A stretch of 64,000 nt of DNA from positions 9,362,001 through 9,426,000 of the forward strand of contig CM082586.2 in assembly GCA_040954595.2 (NCBI GenBank). Direction: 5' to 3'. Below the pieces are notes generated by a model that was given only the letters and a program-made list of their open reading frames with translations, searched no databases and was not told the DNA's origin. Positions 25,405 to 38,798 of the stretch are shown here, in pieces. The DNA comes from Balanoglossus misakiensis (taxonomy: Eukaryota; Hemichordata). The first letter of the stretch is position 1. Every line of letters starts with the position of its first letter. The translations under genes were made by a program, and so were the position numbers.

Positions 25405-27152
25405 TTAAAGCTGCAAGCAGCATTGTCCGGGCCCAAGCTCTATTATCTGATCAGATTATTAGATATGCACATAATTAATGAGTAGAAACATAATGCTGCG
25501 TTTTATCCCATGAAATATCAAGGTTATATCTATGTTTGGTGTTGATATAGTGTTAAGTAGGTCAAAGGTCACCCAGAGGTCACCCACAATTTGGGCAGAA
25601 AATTTTGATCCATAGTGGTCCATGTCCAACAAAAACCAGACCTCTAGCCCTTTTGGTTAGCCCGGAATTAGGTATGCACATAAATAATGAGTTAAGCAGG
25701 TGTCAAAGGTGACCCAAAACTTTGGCTTTTCATTATGGCCCCATACCTCCAAACGCCAAGGTTGTATCTGCTGTGGATGTCGAGATATGCAAAAGTAGGT
25801 CAAAGGTCACCCGAGGTCACCCAACATTTGGGCAAAATATTTTGACCCCATACTGGTCCATGTATAACAAAAACAAAACCTCTAGGTCTATTGGTTCATC
25901 ATTAATTAGGTATGCGCATATTTAATGAGGTCACCAGAGGTCAAAGGGGTCATGAAAAGTAGCAACATTTTTTGATCACATACAAATCCACATACATCAA
26001 AAACCAAACTTATAGCCCTATTGGTAAGCCTGGAATTAGATATGCAGAAAAATGATGCGTCAAAAGTAGGTCAAAGGTCATTGCCAAAATTACCAAAATA
26101 TTTATAGCTTATTCTTGTCATATGATGATTCATATCCATAAAAAGAATTTCTGTGCTATCAATTTTTAGGCTAGAAAAGGAATTTTTACTTTTTAATCGT
26201 TTTTCACAAAATCCAATATGGCCGCCATAATCTTCGACCAATCACATTCCCCTTCGCAAACTTGATAGACACCTATTTAATGACCACACACACCAAATCT
26301 TGTGACTCGGTTATCGCCCGTTCTTGAGAAGAAGATTTTTGAAGTTTTACTATGGTTTTTCGAAAATCCAATATGGCCGCCATAATCTTCGACCAATCAC
26401 AATGATCTTCGCAAACTTGATAGACATCAGTTAGGTGACCACATACCCCAAACCGCGTGACTCAGTTATCACCGGTTCTGGAGAAGAAGATTTTTGAAAT
26501 TTAAGCCAGATTTCAGAAAAAAAATTGTAGCAAAAAAACTGCAACATTTACAGCAAAATATCCAATTACAAAAATGATGGGTAGAAGGTAGACTACCTGC
26601 ACACCAAATTTGAAGTCGTTCTGACTTGTAGTTTCTGAGATCTGAGATTTGATTTTTTTCAGAAAATCCAATATGGCCGCCAGGTCACGTGACTAATTAA
26701 AAATTCACAGGTTCAATGCACGACTACTCATTGACTTTGACCACTGTAGCAAGTTTGAGAAGTGTACCTGCAGTGGTGTCTGAGATCTAGAGCGACAAAG
26801 AATTGACACAAGAATAAAGAAAGAAGAAGAAAGAAGAAAGAAGGAAAGACAGAAAAACCCCAACGAAACCAATAGGGCCCAAGCGCTGGTATGCGCTTGG
26901 GCCCTAAAAACCCCAACGAAACCAATAGGGCCCAAGCGCTGGTATGCGCTTGGGCCCTAAAGAAAGAAAGAAAGAAAAACCCCAACGAAACCAATAGGGC
27001 CCAAGCGCTGGCTTGCGCTTGGGCCCTAAAGAAGGAAAGACAGAAAAACCCCAACGAAACCAATAGGGCCCAAGCGCTGGCTTGCGCTTGGGCCCTAAAA
27101 AACCCCAACGAAACCAATAGGGCCCAAGCGCTGCTATGCGCTTGGGCCCTAA
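25405..27152 (+). repeat. Array unit 16, type I cap (twin of unit 28)
   Basis: Body nearly identical to unit 28, sharing GATCAGATTATTAG, GATCCATAGTGG and GTCAAAGGTGACCC. The hairpin clusters of the twins differ in number and loop type, so hairpins turn over faster than unit bodies. Confidence 0.9.
26853..27152. repeat. Hairpin cluster 7 (5 modules)
   Basis: Loops TGGTAT, TGGTAT, TGGCTT, TGGCTT and TGCTAT. Pieces of GAAA tail lie between modules 2/3 and 3/4, which suggests the duplicating block can be tail plus hairpin. Confidence 0.92.
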
Positions 27153-28578
27153 TTAAAGCTGCAAGCAGCATTGTCAGGCCCAAGCGCTGATCTTTAATTA
27201 TATATGCACAGTATGAATGAGGAGAAACAGAATTTTCTATTGGGTGTATTATCTCATGACATAACAAGGACGTATGTATTTTTGCTGCTGAAATTGGGTA
27301 AAGTAGGTCAAAGGTCACCTGAGGTCACCCAAAATTTGGGCAAAAAATTTTGACCCATGCTGGGCCATGTCCAACAAAAACCAAAACTCTAGCTCTATTG
27401 GTTTGCGAGTAATTAGGTATGTGCATATTTAATGAGGTCAACACGTGTCACAGGTGACCCAAAAATGTGGCTTTATATTTTGGTCCCATCCTGCCAAATG
27501 CCAAGGCTGTATCTGCTCTGGATGCTGAGATATGCGAAAGTAGGTCAAAGGTCACAAGAGGTCACCAAACATTTGGGCAAAAAAATTGGATCCAATACTG
27601 GTCCATGTCAAACAAAAAACAAACCTCTAGCTCTATTGGTTCGCCTGTAATTAGCTATGCACATAATTAATGAGGTCAGCAGAGGTCAAAGGGGTCATGA
27701 AAAGTAGCAAAATATTTTGATCACACACTAATCCACATGCATCAAAAACCAAACGTCTAGCCCTATAGGTTAGCCTGGAATTAGATATACAGAAATAATA
27801 ACGTGTGAAAAGTAGGTCAAAGGTCATGTGAAAAATCGCCAAAAATTTGTAACATATTTTAGTCATATGACGATTGATATCCATGAAAAAATTTGTATGC
27901 TATCAATTTTTAGACTAGGAAAAGGAATTTCAATTTTTCACTGCTTTTTACAAAATCCAATATGGCCGCCATAATCTTCGACCAATCACAATGCCCTTTG
28001 CAAACTGGATAGACATCAGTGTAGTGACCATACTCCCCGAATCTTGCGACTCAGTTATTGCCCGTTCTGGAGAAGAAGATTTTTGCAGTTTTACTATGGT
28101 TTTTCGAAAATCCAATATGGCCGCCATAATCTTCGACCAATCACAATGCTTCTTATCAAACTTGATAGACATCAGTTAGGTGACCACATACCCCAAATTC
28201 CGTGACTCGGTTATCGCCGGTTCTTGAGAAGAAGATTTTTGAAGTTTTATTTGGATTTTTCGAAAATCCAATATGGCGGCCAAAGTCACGTGACCGCTCG
28301 AGATTTTATTATTAAACTTTGTTGGGCAGAGGCCATGTGTACTATGTACCAAATTTGAACTTGATATGCCTTGTAGTTTTTGAGAAGAAGTCATTTACAT
28401 TTTCTCAGAAAATCCAATATGGCCGCCAGGTCACGTGACTAATTAAGTATTCACAAGTCACTGCACATCTACTCATTGACCTCGACCACTGTATCAAGTT
28501 TGAGCAGTGTACCTGCAGTAGTTTCAGAGATTTAGTTGGCCGAAGAATTGACAGGAGAATAAAGAAAGAAAGAAAGAA
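27153..28578 (+). repeat. Array unit 17, type II cap
   Basis: It carries the rare A monomer variant ATATGGCGGCC with an extra GTCACGTGAC at 28285-28294, otherwise seen only in unit 2. Confidence 0.9.
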
Positions 28579-29996
28579 TTAAAGCTGCGAGCAGCATTGT
28601 CGGGCCCAAGCGCTGATCTTGAATTATATATGCACAGTATGAATGAGAAGAAACAGAATTTTCTATCAGATGTATTATCTCATGACATAACAAGGATGTG
28701 TGTATTTTTGCTGCTGAAATAGGGTGAAGTAGGTCAAAGGTCACCTGAGGTCACCCAACATTTGGGCAAAAAATTTTGAACCCATACTGGTCTATGTCCA
28801 ACAAAAACCAAAACACTAGCTCTATTGGTTCGCGTGTAATTAGGTATGTGCATATTTAATGAGGTCAGCAGGTGTCACAGGTGACCCAAAAATGTGGCTT
28901 TACATTTTGGTCCCATCCTATCAAATGCCATGGCTGTATCTGCTCTGGATGCTGAGATATGCGAAAGTAGGTCAAAGGTCACCAGAGGTCACCCAACATT
29001 TGGGCAAAAAATTTTGATCCCATACTTGTCCATGTCCAACAAAAACCAAACCTCTAGCTCTATTGGTTCACCTGTAATTAGCTATGCACATAATTAATGA
29101 GGTCAGCAGAGGTCAAAGGGGTCATGAAAAGTAGCAAAATATTTTGATCACACACTAATCCACAAGCATCAAAAACCAAACGTCTAGCCCTATAGGTTAG
29201 CCTGGAATTAGATATGCAGAAATAATAACGCGTGATAAGTAGGTCAAAGGTCATGTGAAAAATCGCCAAAAAATTGTAACATATTTTAGTCACATGACGA
29301 TTGATATCCATAAAAAGAATTTGTATGCTATCAGTTTTTGGACTAGAAAACGGAATTTCAATTTTTCACTGCTTTTTACAAAATCCAATATGGCCGCCAT
29401 AATCTTCAACCAATCACAATGCTCTTTGCAAACTTGATAGACATCAGTGTAGTGACCATACTCCCCGAATCTTGCGACTCAGTCATCGCCCGTTCTGGAG
29501 AAGAAGATTTTTGGAGTTTAACTATGGTTTTTCGAAAATCCAATATGGCCGCCATAATCTTCGACCAATCACGATGATCTTCGCAAACTTGATAGACATC
29601 ACTTAGGTGACCACATACCCCAAACCCCGTGTTTCGGTTATCACTGGTTCTGGAGAAGAAGATTTTTGAAATTTAAGCCAGATTTCAGAAAAAAAATTGT
29701 AGCAAAAAAACTGCAACATTGACAGCAAAATTTCCAATCACAAAAATGATGGGCAGAAGGTAGTCTACCTGCATGCCAAATTTGAAGTCGATCTGACTTG
29801 TAGTTTCTGAGATCTGAGATTTGAATTTTTTCAGAAAATCCAATATGGCCGCCAGGTCACGTGACTAATTAAGTATTCACAAGTCACTGCACATCTACTC
29901 ATAGACCTTGACCACTGTAGCAAGTTTGAGCAGTGTACCTGCAGTAGTTTCTGAGATTTAGTTGGCCGAAGAATTGACACAAGAATAAAGAAAGAA
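28579..29996 (+). repeat. Array unit 18, type II cap (twin of unit 26)
   Basis: Reading it against unit 26, I find one clear substitution (CAATCACAAAAATG versus CAATTACAAAAATG) plus tail length. It is 11.6 kb from its twin. Confidence 0.9.
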
Positions 29997-31429
29997 TTAA
30001 AGCTGCAAGCAGCATTGTCGGGCCCAAGCGCTGATCCGGAATTATATATGCACAGTATGAATGACAAGAAACAGAATGCTCTATCAGGTTTTTTATCTCA
30101 TGACATAACAAGGCCATGTGTTTTTTTGGTGCAGAAATAGAGTAAAGTAGGTCAAAGGTCACCTGAGGTCACCCAAATTTTGGGAAATTTTTTTGGACCC
30201 ATATTCGTCCATGTCCAACAAAAACCAAAACTCTAGCTCTATTGGTTCGCCTGTAATTAGGTATGTGCATATTTAATGAGGTCAGCAGGTGTCACAGGTG
30301 ACCCAAAAATGTGGCTTTACATTTTGGTCCTATCCTTCCAAATGCCAAGGCTGTATCTGCTCTGGATGCTGAGATATGCGAAAGTAGGTCAAAGGTCACC
30401 AGAGGTCATCAACATTTGGGCAAAACATGTTGACCCCATACTGGTCCATGTCCAACAAAAACCAAACAACTAGCTCTATTGGTTCGCCTGTAATTAGCTA
30501 TGCACATAATTAATGAGGTCAACAGAGGTCAAAGGGGTCATGAAAAGTAGCAAAATATTTTGATCACACACTAATCCACATACATCAAAAACTAAACGTC
30601 TAGCCCTATAGGTTAGCCTGGAATTAGATATGCAGAAATAATAACGTGCGAAAATTAGGTCAAAGGTCATGTGAAAAATCGCCAAAAATGTGTAACATAT
30701 TTTAGTCATATGGCGATTGATATCCATGAAAAGAATTTGTATGCTATTAATTTTTAGACTAGGAAAAGGAATTTCAATTTTTCACTGCTTTTTACAAAAT
30801 CCAATATGGCCGCCATAATCTTCGACCAATCACAATGCTCTTTGCAAACTTGATAGACATCAGTGTAGTGACCATACTCCCCGAATCTTGCGACTCAGTT
30901 ATCGCCCGTTCTGGAGAAGAAGATTTTTGGAGTTTTACTATGGTTTTTCGAAAATCCAATATGGCCGCCATAATCTTCGACCAATCACAATGCTTCTTAT
31001 CAAACTTGATAGACATCTGTTAAGTGACCACATACACCAAACCCCGTGACTCGGTTATCACCGGTTCTGGAGAAGAAGATTTTTGAAATTTAAGCCAGAT
31101 TTCAGAAAAAAAAATTGTAGCAAAAAAACTGCAACATTTACAGCAAAATATCCAATTACAAAAATGATGGGCAGATGGTAGTCTACCTGCATGCCAAATT
31201 TGAAGTCGATCTGACTTGTAGTTTCTGAGATCTGAGATTTGCATTTTTTCAGAAAATCCAATATGGCCACCAGGTCACGTGACTAATTAAAAATTCAAGA
31301 GTTCAATGCACGACTACCCATTGACCTTGACCACTGTAGCAAGTTTGAGAAGTGTACCTGCAGCGGTGTCTGAGATCTAGAGCGACAAAGAAATGACACA
31401 AGAATAAAGAAAGAAGAAAGAAAGACAGA
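29997..31429 (+). repeat. Array unit 19, type II cap (twin of unit 35)
   Basis: It shares private variants with unit 35 at the window end, for example GACCCATATTCGTCC and CAAAACATGTTGACC, with only scattered differences. Confidence 0.9.
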
Positions 31430-33057
31430 TTAAAGCTGCAAGCAGCATTGTCCGGGCCCAAGCTCTATTATCTGATCTGATATTAGATATGCACATAATT
31501 AATGAGTAGAAACATAATGCTCTGTTTTATCCCATGAAATATCAAGGTTATATCTATGTTTGGTGTTGATATAGTGTTAAGTAGGTCAAAGGTCTCCCAG
31601 GGGTCACCCACAATTTGGGCAGAAAATTTTGACCCATAGTGGTCCATGTCCAACAAAAACCAGACCTCTAGCCCTTTTGGTTAGCCTGGAATTAGGTATG
31701 CACATAAATAATGAGTTAAGCAGGTGTCACAGGTGACCCAAAACTTTGGCTTTTCATTATGGCCCCATACCTCCAAACGCCAAGGTTGTATCTGCTGTGG
31801 ATGTCGAGATATGCAAAAGTAGGTCAAAGGTCACCCGAGGTCACCCAACATTTGGGCAAAATATTTTGACCCCATACTGGTCCATGTATAACAAAAACAA
31901 AACCTCTAGGTCTATTGGTTCATCATTAATTAGGTATGCGCATATTTAATGAGGTCACCAGAGGTCAAAGGGGTCATGAAAAGTAGCAAAAATTTTTGGT
32001 CACATACAAATCCACATACATCAAAAACCAAACTTATAGCCCTATTGGTTAGCCTGGAATTAGATATGCAGAAAAATGATGCGTCAAAAGTAGGTCAAAG
32101 GTCATTGCCAAAATTACCAAAATATTTATAGCTTATTCTTGTCATATGATGATTCATATCCATAAAAAGAATTTCTGTGCTATCAATTTTTAGGCTAGAA
32201 AAGGAATTTTTACTTTTTAATCGTTTTTCACAAAATCCAATATGGCCGCCATAATCTTCGACCAATCACATTCCTCTTCGCAAACTTGATAGACATCTGT
32301 TTAATGACCACACACACCAAATCTTGTGACTCGGTTATCGCCCGTTCTTGAGAAGAAGATTTTTGAAGTTTTACTATGGTTTTTCGAAAATCCAATATGG
32401 CCGCCATAATCTTCGACCAATCACAATGATCTTCGCAAACTTGATAGACATCAGTTAGGTGACCACATACCCCAAACCGCGTGACTTAGTTATCACCGGT
32501 TCTGGAGAAGAAGATTTTTGAAATTTAAGCCAGATTTCAGAAAAAAAATTGTAGCAAAAAAACTGCAACATTTACAGCAAAATATCCAATTACAAAAATG
32601 ATGAGTAGAAGGTAGACTACCTGCACACCAAATTTGAAGTCGATCTGACTTGTAGTTTCTGAGATCTGAGATTTGCATTTTTTCAGAAAATCCAATATGG
32701 CCGCCAGGTCACGTGACTAATTAAAAATTCAAGGGTTCAATGCACGACTACTCATTGACCTTGACCACTGTAGCAAGTTTCAGAAGTGTACCTGCAGCGG
32801 TGTCTGAGATCTAGAGCGACAAAGAATTGACAGAAGAATAAAGAAAGAAAGAAAGAAAGAAGGAAAGACAGAAAAACCCCAACGAAACCAATAGGGCCCA
32901 AGCGCTGGCTTGCGCTTGGGCCCTAAAAAACCCCAACGAAACCAATAGGGCCCAAGCGCTGGTATGCGCTTGGGCCCTAAAGAAAGAAAGCAAGCAAGAA
33001 AGAAAAATTCCAACGAAACCAATAGGGCCCAAGCGCTTGCGTGCGCTTGGGCCCTAA
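31430..33057 (+). repeat. Array unit 20, type I cap (twin of unit 27)
   Basis: It shares GGTCTCCCAGGGGTCACCC with unit 27. Unlike unit 27, it ends in three hairpin modules. Confidence 0.9.
32872..33057. repeat. Hairpin cluster 8 (3 modules)
   Basis: Loops TGGCTT, TGGTAT and TTGCGT. A GAAAGCAAGCAAG tail fragment lies between the second and third modules. Confidence 0.92.
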
Positions 33058-34487
33058 TTAAAGCTGCGAGCAGCATTGTCGGGCCCAAGCGCTGATCTTG
33101 AATTATATATGCACAGTATGAATGAGGAGAAACAGAATTTTCTATCGGGTGTATTATCTCATGACATAACAAGGACATATGTATTTTTGCTGCTGAAATT
33201 GGGTAAAGTAGGTCAAAGGTCACCTGAGGTCACCCAACATTTGGGCAAAAAATTTTGACCTATGCTGGGCCATGTCCAACAAAAACCAAAACTCTAGCTC
33301 TTTTGGTTCGGATGTAATTAGGTATGTGCATATTTAATGAGGTCAGCAGGTGTCACAGGTGACCCAAAAATGTGGCTTTACATTCTGGTCCCATCCTACA
33401 AAATGCCATGGCTGTATCTGCTCTGGATGCTGAGATATGCGAAAGTAGGTCAAAGGTCACCAGAGGTCACCCAACAATTGGGCAAAAAATTTTGATCCCA
33501 TACTGGTCCATGTCCAACAAAAACCAAACCTCTAGCTCTATTGGTTCGCCTGTAATTAGCTATGCGCATAATTAATGAGGTCAACAGAGGTCAAAGGGGT
33601 CATGAAAAGTAGCAAAATATTTTGATCACACACTAATCCACATGCATCAAAAACCAAAAGTCTAGCCCTATAGGTTAGCCTGGAATTAGATATGCAGAAA
33701 TAATAACGCGTGATAAGTAGGTCAAAGGTCATGTGAAAAATCGCCAAAAATTTGTAACATATTTTAGTCATATGATGATTGATATCCATGAAAAGAATTT
33801 GTATGCTGTCAATTTTTAGACTAAGAAAAGGAATTTCAATTTTTCACTGCTTTTTACAAAATCCAATATGGCCGCCATAATCTTCGACCAATCACAATGC
33901 TCTTTGCAAACTTGATAGACATCAGTGTTGTGACCATACTCCCCGAATCTTGCGACTCAGTTATCGCCCGTTCTGGAGAAGAAGATTTTTGCAGTTTTAC
34001 TATGGTTTTTCGAAAATCCAATATGGCCGCCATAATCTTCGACCAATCACAATGCTTCTTATCAAACTTGATAGACATCAGTTAGGTGACCACATACCCC
34101 AAACCGCGTCACTCGGTTATCACCGGTTCTGGAGAAGAAGATTTTTGAAATTTAAGCCAGATTTCAGAAAAAAAATTGTAGCAAAAAAACTGCAACATTG
34201 ACAGCAAAATATCCAATTACAAAAATGATGGGTAGAAGGTAGACTACCTGCACACCAAATTTGAAGTCGATCTGACTTGTAGTTTCTGAGATCTGAGATT
34301 TGCATTTTTTCAGAAAATCCAATATGGCCGCCATGTCACGTGACTAATTAAAAATTCAAGAGTTCAATGCACGACTACCCATTGACCTTGACCACTGTAG
34401 CAAGTTTGAGAAGTGTACCTGCAGCGGTGTCTGAGATCTAGAGCGACAAAGAAATGACACAAGAATAAAGAAAGAAAGAAAGACAGA
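33058..34487 (+). repeat. Array unit 21, type II cap
   Basis: Standard 1.43-kb type II unit without hairpin. Confidence 0.9.
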
Positions 34488-35919
34488 TTAAAGCTGCGAG
34501 CAGCATTGTCGGGCCCAAGCGCTGATCTTGAATTACATATGCACAGTATGAATGAGAAGAAACAGAATTTTCTATCGGATGTATTATCTCATGACATAAC
34601 AAGGATGTGTGTATTTTTGCTGCTGAAATAGGGTGAAGTAGGTCAAAGGTCACCTGAGGTCACCAACATTTGGGCAATTTTTTTGACCCATACTGGTCCA
34701 TGTCCAACAAAAACCAAAACTCTAGCTTTATTGGTTCGTCTGTAATTAGGTATGTGCATATTTAATGAGGTCAGCAGGTGTCACAGGTGACCCAAAAATG
34801 TGGCTTTACATTTTGGTCCCATCCTACCAAATGCCATGGCTGTATCTGCTCTGGATGCTGAGATATGCGAAAGTAGGTCAAAGGTCACCAGAGGTCACCC
34901 AACATTTGGGGAAAAAAAATTGATCCCATACTGGTCCATGTCCAACAAAAACCAAACCTCTAGCTCTATTGGTTCGCCTGTAATTAGCTATGCACATAAT
35001 TAATGAGGTCAGCAGAGGTCAAAGTGGTCATGAAAAGTAGCAAAATATTTTGATCACACACTAATCCACATGCATCAAAAACCAAAAGTCTAGCCCTATA
35101 GGTTAGCCTGGAATTAGATATGCAGAAATAATAACGTGTGATAAGTAGGTCAAAGGTCGTGTGAAAAATCGCCAAAAATTTGTAACATATTTTAGTCACA
35201 TGACGATTGATATCCATGAAAAGAATTTAGATGCTATCAATTTTTAGACAAGGAAAAGGAATTTCAATTTTTCACTGCTTTTTACAAAATCCAATATGGC
35301 CGCCATAATCTTCGACCAATCACAATGCTCTTTGCAAACTTTATAGACATCAGTGTTGTGACCATACTCCCCGAATCTTGCGACTCAGTTATTGCTCGTT
35401 CTGGAGAAGAAGATTTTTGCAGTTTTACTATAGTTTTTCGAAAATCCAATATGGCCGCCATAATCTTCGACCAATCACAATGCTTCTTATCAAACTTGAT
35501 AGACATCAGTAAGGTGACCACATACCCCAAACCGTGTCACTCAGTTATCACCGGTTCTGGAGAAGAAGATTTTTGAAATTTAAGCCAGATTTCAGAAAAA
35601 AAATTGTAGCAAAAAAACTGCAACATTTACAGCAAAATATCCAATTACAAAAATGATGGGTAGAAGGTAGATTACCTGCACAGCAAATTTGAAGTCGATC
35701 TGACTTGTAGTTTCTGAGATCTGAGATTTGCATTTTTTCAGAAAATCCAATATGGCCGCCAGGTCACGTGACTAATTAAAAATTCAAGAGTTCAATGCAC
35801 GACTACCCATTGACCTTGACCACTGTAGCAAGTTTGAGAAGTGTACCTGCAGCGGTGTCTGAGATCTAGAGCGACAAAGAAATGACACAAGAATAAAGAA
35901 AGAAGAAAGAAAGACAGAA
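34488..35919 (+). repeat. Array unit 22, type II cap
   Basis: Standard unit without hairpin. One B monomer reads GGGGAAAAAAAATTG in place of GGGCAAAAAATTTTG. Confidence 0.9.
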
Positions 35920-37452
35920 TTAAAGCTGCGAGCAGCATTGTCGGGCCCAAGCGCTGATCTCGAATTATATATGCACAGTATGAATGAGAAGAAACAGAAT
36001 TTTCTATCGGGTGTATCTCATGACATAACAAGGACGTGTGTATTTTTGCTGCTGAAATAGGGTGAAGTATGCCAAAGGTCACTTGAGGTCACCCAACATT
36101 TGGGCAACTTTTTTTGACCGATACTGGTCCATGTCCAACAGAAACCAAAACTCTAGCTCTATTGGTTCGCCTGTAATTAGGAATGTGCATATTTAATGAG
36201 GTCAGCAGGTGTCACAGGTGACCCAAAAATGTGGCTTTACATTTTGGTCCCATCCTGCCAAATGCCATGGCTGTATCTGCTCTGGATGCTGAGATATGCG
36301 AAAGTAGGTCAAAGGTCACCAGAGGTCATCCAACATTTGGGCAAAAAATTTTGACCACATACTGGTCCATGTCCAACAAACACCGAACCACTAGCTCTAT
36401 TGGTTCGCCTGTAATTAGCTATGCACATAATTAATGAGGTCAACAGAGGTCAAAGGGGTCATGAAAAGTAGCAAAAATATTTTGATCACACACTAATACA
36501 CATGCATCAAAAACCAAACATCTAGGCCTATAGGTTAGCCTGGAAATAGATATGCAGAAATAATAACGTGTGAAAAGTAGGTCAAAGGTTATGTGAAAAA
36601 TCGCCAAAAATTTGTAACATATTTTAGTCATATGACGATTGATATCCATGAAAAGAATTTGTATGCTAACAATTTTTAGACTAGGAAAAGGAATTTCAAT
36701 TTTTCACTGCTTTTTACAAAATCCAATATGGCCGCCATAATCTTCGACCAATCACAATGCTCTTTGCAAACTTGATAGACATCAGTGTTGTGACCATACT
36801 CCCCGAATCTTGCGACTCAGTTATCGCCCATTCTGGAGAAGAAGATTTTTGCAGTTTTACCATGGTTTTTCGAAAATCCAATATGGCCGCCATAATCTTC
36901 GACCAATCACAATGCTTCTTATCAAACTTGATAGACATCAGTTAGGTGACCACATACCCCAAACTGCGTGACTCGGTTATTACCGGTTCTGGAGAAGAAG
37001 ATTTTTGAAATTTAAGCCAGATTTCAGAAAAAAAATTGTAGCAAAAAAACTGCAACACTGCAGCAAAATTTCCAATTACAAAAATGATGGGTAGAATGTA
37101 GTCTACCTGCATGCCAAATTTGAAGTCGATCTGACTTGTAGTTTCTGAGATCTGAGATGTGATTTTTTTCAGAAAATCCAATATGGCCGCCACGTCACGT
37201 GACTAATTAAGTATTCACAAGTCACTGCACATCTACTCATAGACCTTGACCACTGTAGCAAGTTTGAGCAGTGTACCTGCAGTAGTTTCAGAGATTTAGT
37301 TGGCCGAAGAATTGACACAAGAATAAAGAAAGAAAGAAAGAAAGAAAAATTCCAACGAAACCAATAGGGCCCAAGCGCAAGCAAGCGCTTGGGCCCTAAA
37401 AACCCCAACGAAACCAATAGGGCCCAAGCGCTGGTATGCGCTTGGGCCCTAA
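35920..37452 (+). repeat. Array unit 23, type II cap
   Basis: Type II body with a five-base deletion in the cap (GGGTGTATCTC). It ends with two hairpin modules, one of them inverted. Confidence 0.9.
37345..37452. repeat. Hairpin cluster 9 (2 modules, one inverted)
   Basis: The first palindrome (37366-37397) has loop AAGCAA, the exact reverse complement of the TTGCTT loop found in other clusters, while its flank (AAAATTCCAACGAAACCAAT) keeps the usual orientation. The second has loop TGGTAT. Confidence 0.92.
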
Positions 37453-38798
37453 TTAAAGCTGCGAGCAGCATTGTCGGGCCCAAGCGCTGATCTTGAATTA
37501 CATATGCACAGTATGAATTAGAAGAAACAGAATTTTCTATCGGATGTATTATCTCATGACATAACAAGGATGTGTGTATTTTTGCTGCTGAAATAGGGTG
37601 AAGTAGGTCAAAGGTCACCTGAGGTCACCCAACATTTGGGCAATTTTTTTGACCCATACTGGTCCATGTCCAACAAAAACCAAAACTCTAACTCTATTGG
37701 TTCGCCTGTAATTAGGTATGTGCATATTTAATGAGGTCAGCAGGTGTCACAGGTGACCCAAAAATGTGGCTTTACATTTTGGTCCAGGTCACCCAACATT
37801 TGGGCAAAAAATTTTGATCCCATACTGGTACATGTCCAACAAAAACCAAACCTCTAGCTCTATTGGTTCGCCTGTAATTAGCTATGCACATAATTAATGA
37901 GGTCAGCAGAGGTCAAAGGGGTCATGAAAAGTAGCAAAATATTTTGATCAGACACTAATCCACATGCATCAAAAACCAAAAGTCTAGCCCTATAGGTTAG
38001 CCTGGAATTAGATATGCAGAAATAATAACGCGTGATAATTAGGTCAAAGGTCATGTGAAAAATCGCCAAAAATTTGTGACATATTATAGTCACATGACGA
38101 TTGATATCCATGAAAAGAATTTAGATGCTATCAATTTTTAGACTAGGAAAAGGAATTTCAATTTTTCACTGCTTTTTACAAAATCCAATATGGCCGCCAT
38201 TATCTTCGACCAATCACAATGCTCTTTGCAAACTTGATAGACATCAGTGTTGTGACCATACTCCCCGAATCTTGCGACTCAGTTATCGCCCGTTCTGGAG
38301 AAGAAGATTTTTGCAGTTTTACTATAGTTTTTCGAAAATCCAATATGGCCGCCATAATCTTCGACCAATCACAATGCTTCTTATCAAACTTGATAGACAT
38401 CAATTAGGTGACCACATACCCCAAACCGCGTCACTCGGTTATCACCGGTTCTGGAGAAGAAGATTTTTTAAATTTAAGCCAGATTTCAGAAAAAAAATTG
38501 TAGCAAAAAAACTGCAACATTTACAGCAAAATATCCAATTACAAAAATGATGGGTAGAATGTAGACTACCAGCACAGCAAATTTGAAATCGATCTGACTT
38601 GTAGTTTCTGAGATCTGACATTTGCATTTTTTCAGAAAATCCAATATGGCCGCCATGTCACGTGACTAATTAAAAATTCAAGAGTTCAATGCACGACTAC
38701 CCATTGACCTTGACCACTGTAGCAAGTTTGAGAAGTGTACCTGCAGCGGTGTCTGAGATCTAGAGCGACAAAGAAATGACACAAGAATAAAGAAAGAA
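37453..38798 (+). repeat. Array unit 24, type II cap with internal deletion
   Basis: Short (1.35 kb). TTTTGGTCC joins directly to AGGTCACCCAACATTTGG near 37784, removing about 85 bp of the second B monomer including its DR1. Confidence 0.9.
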
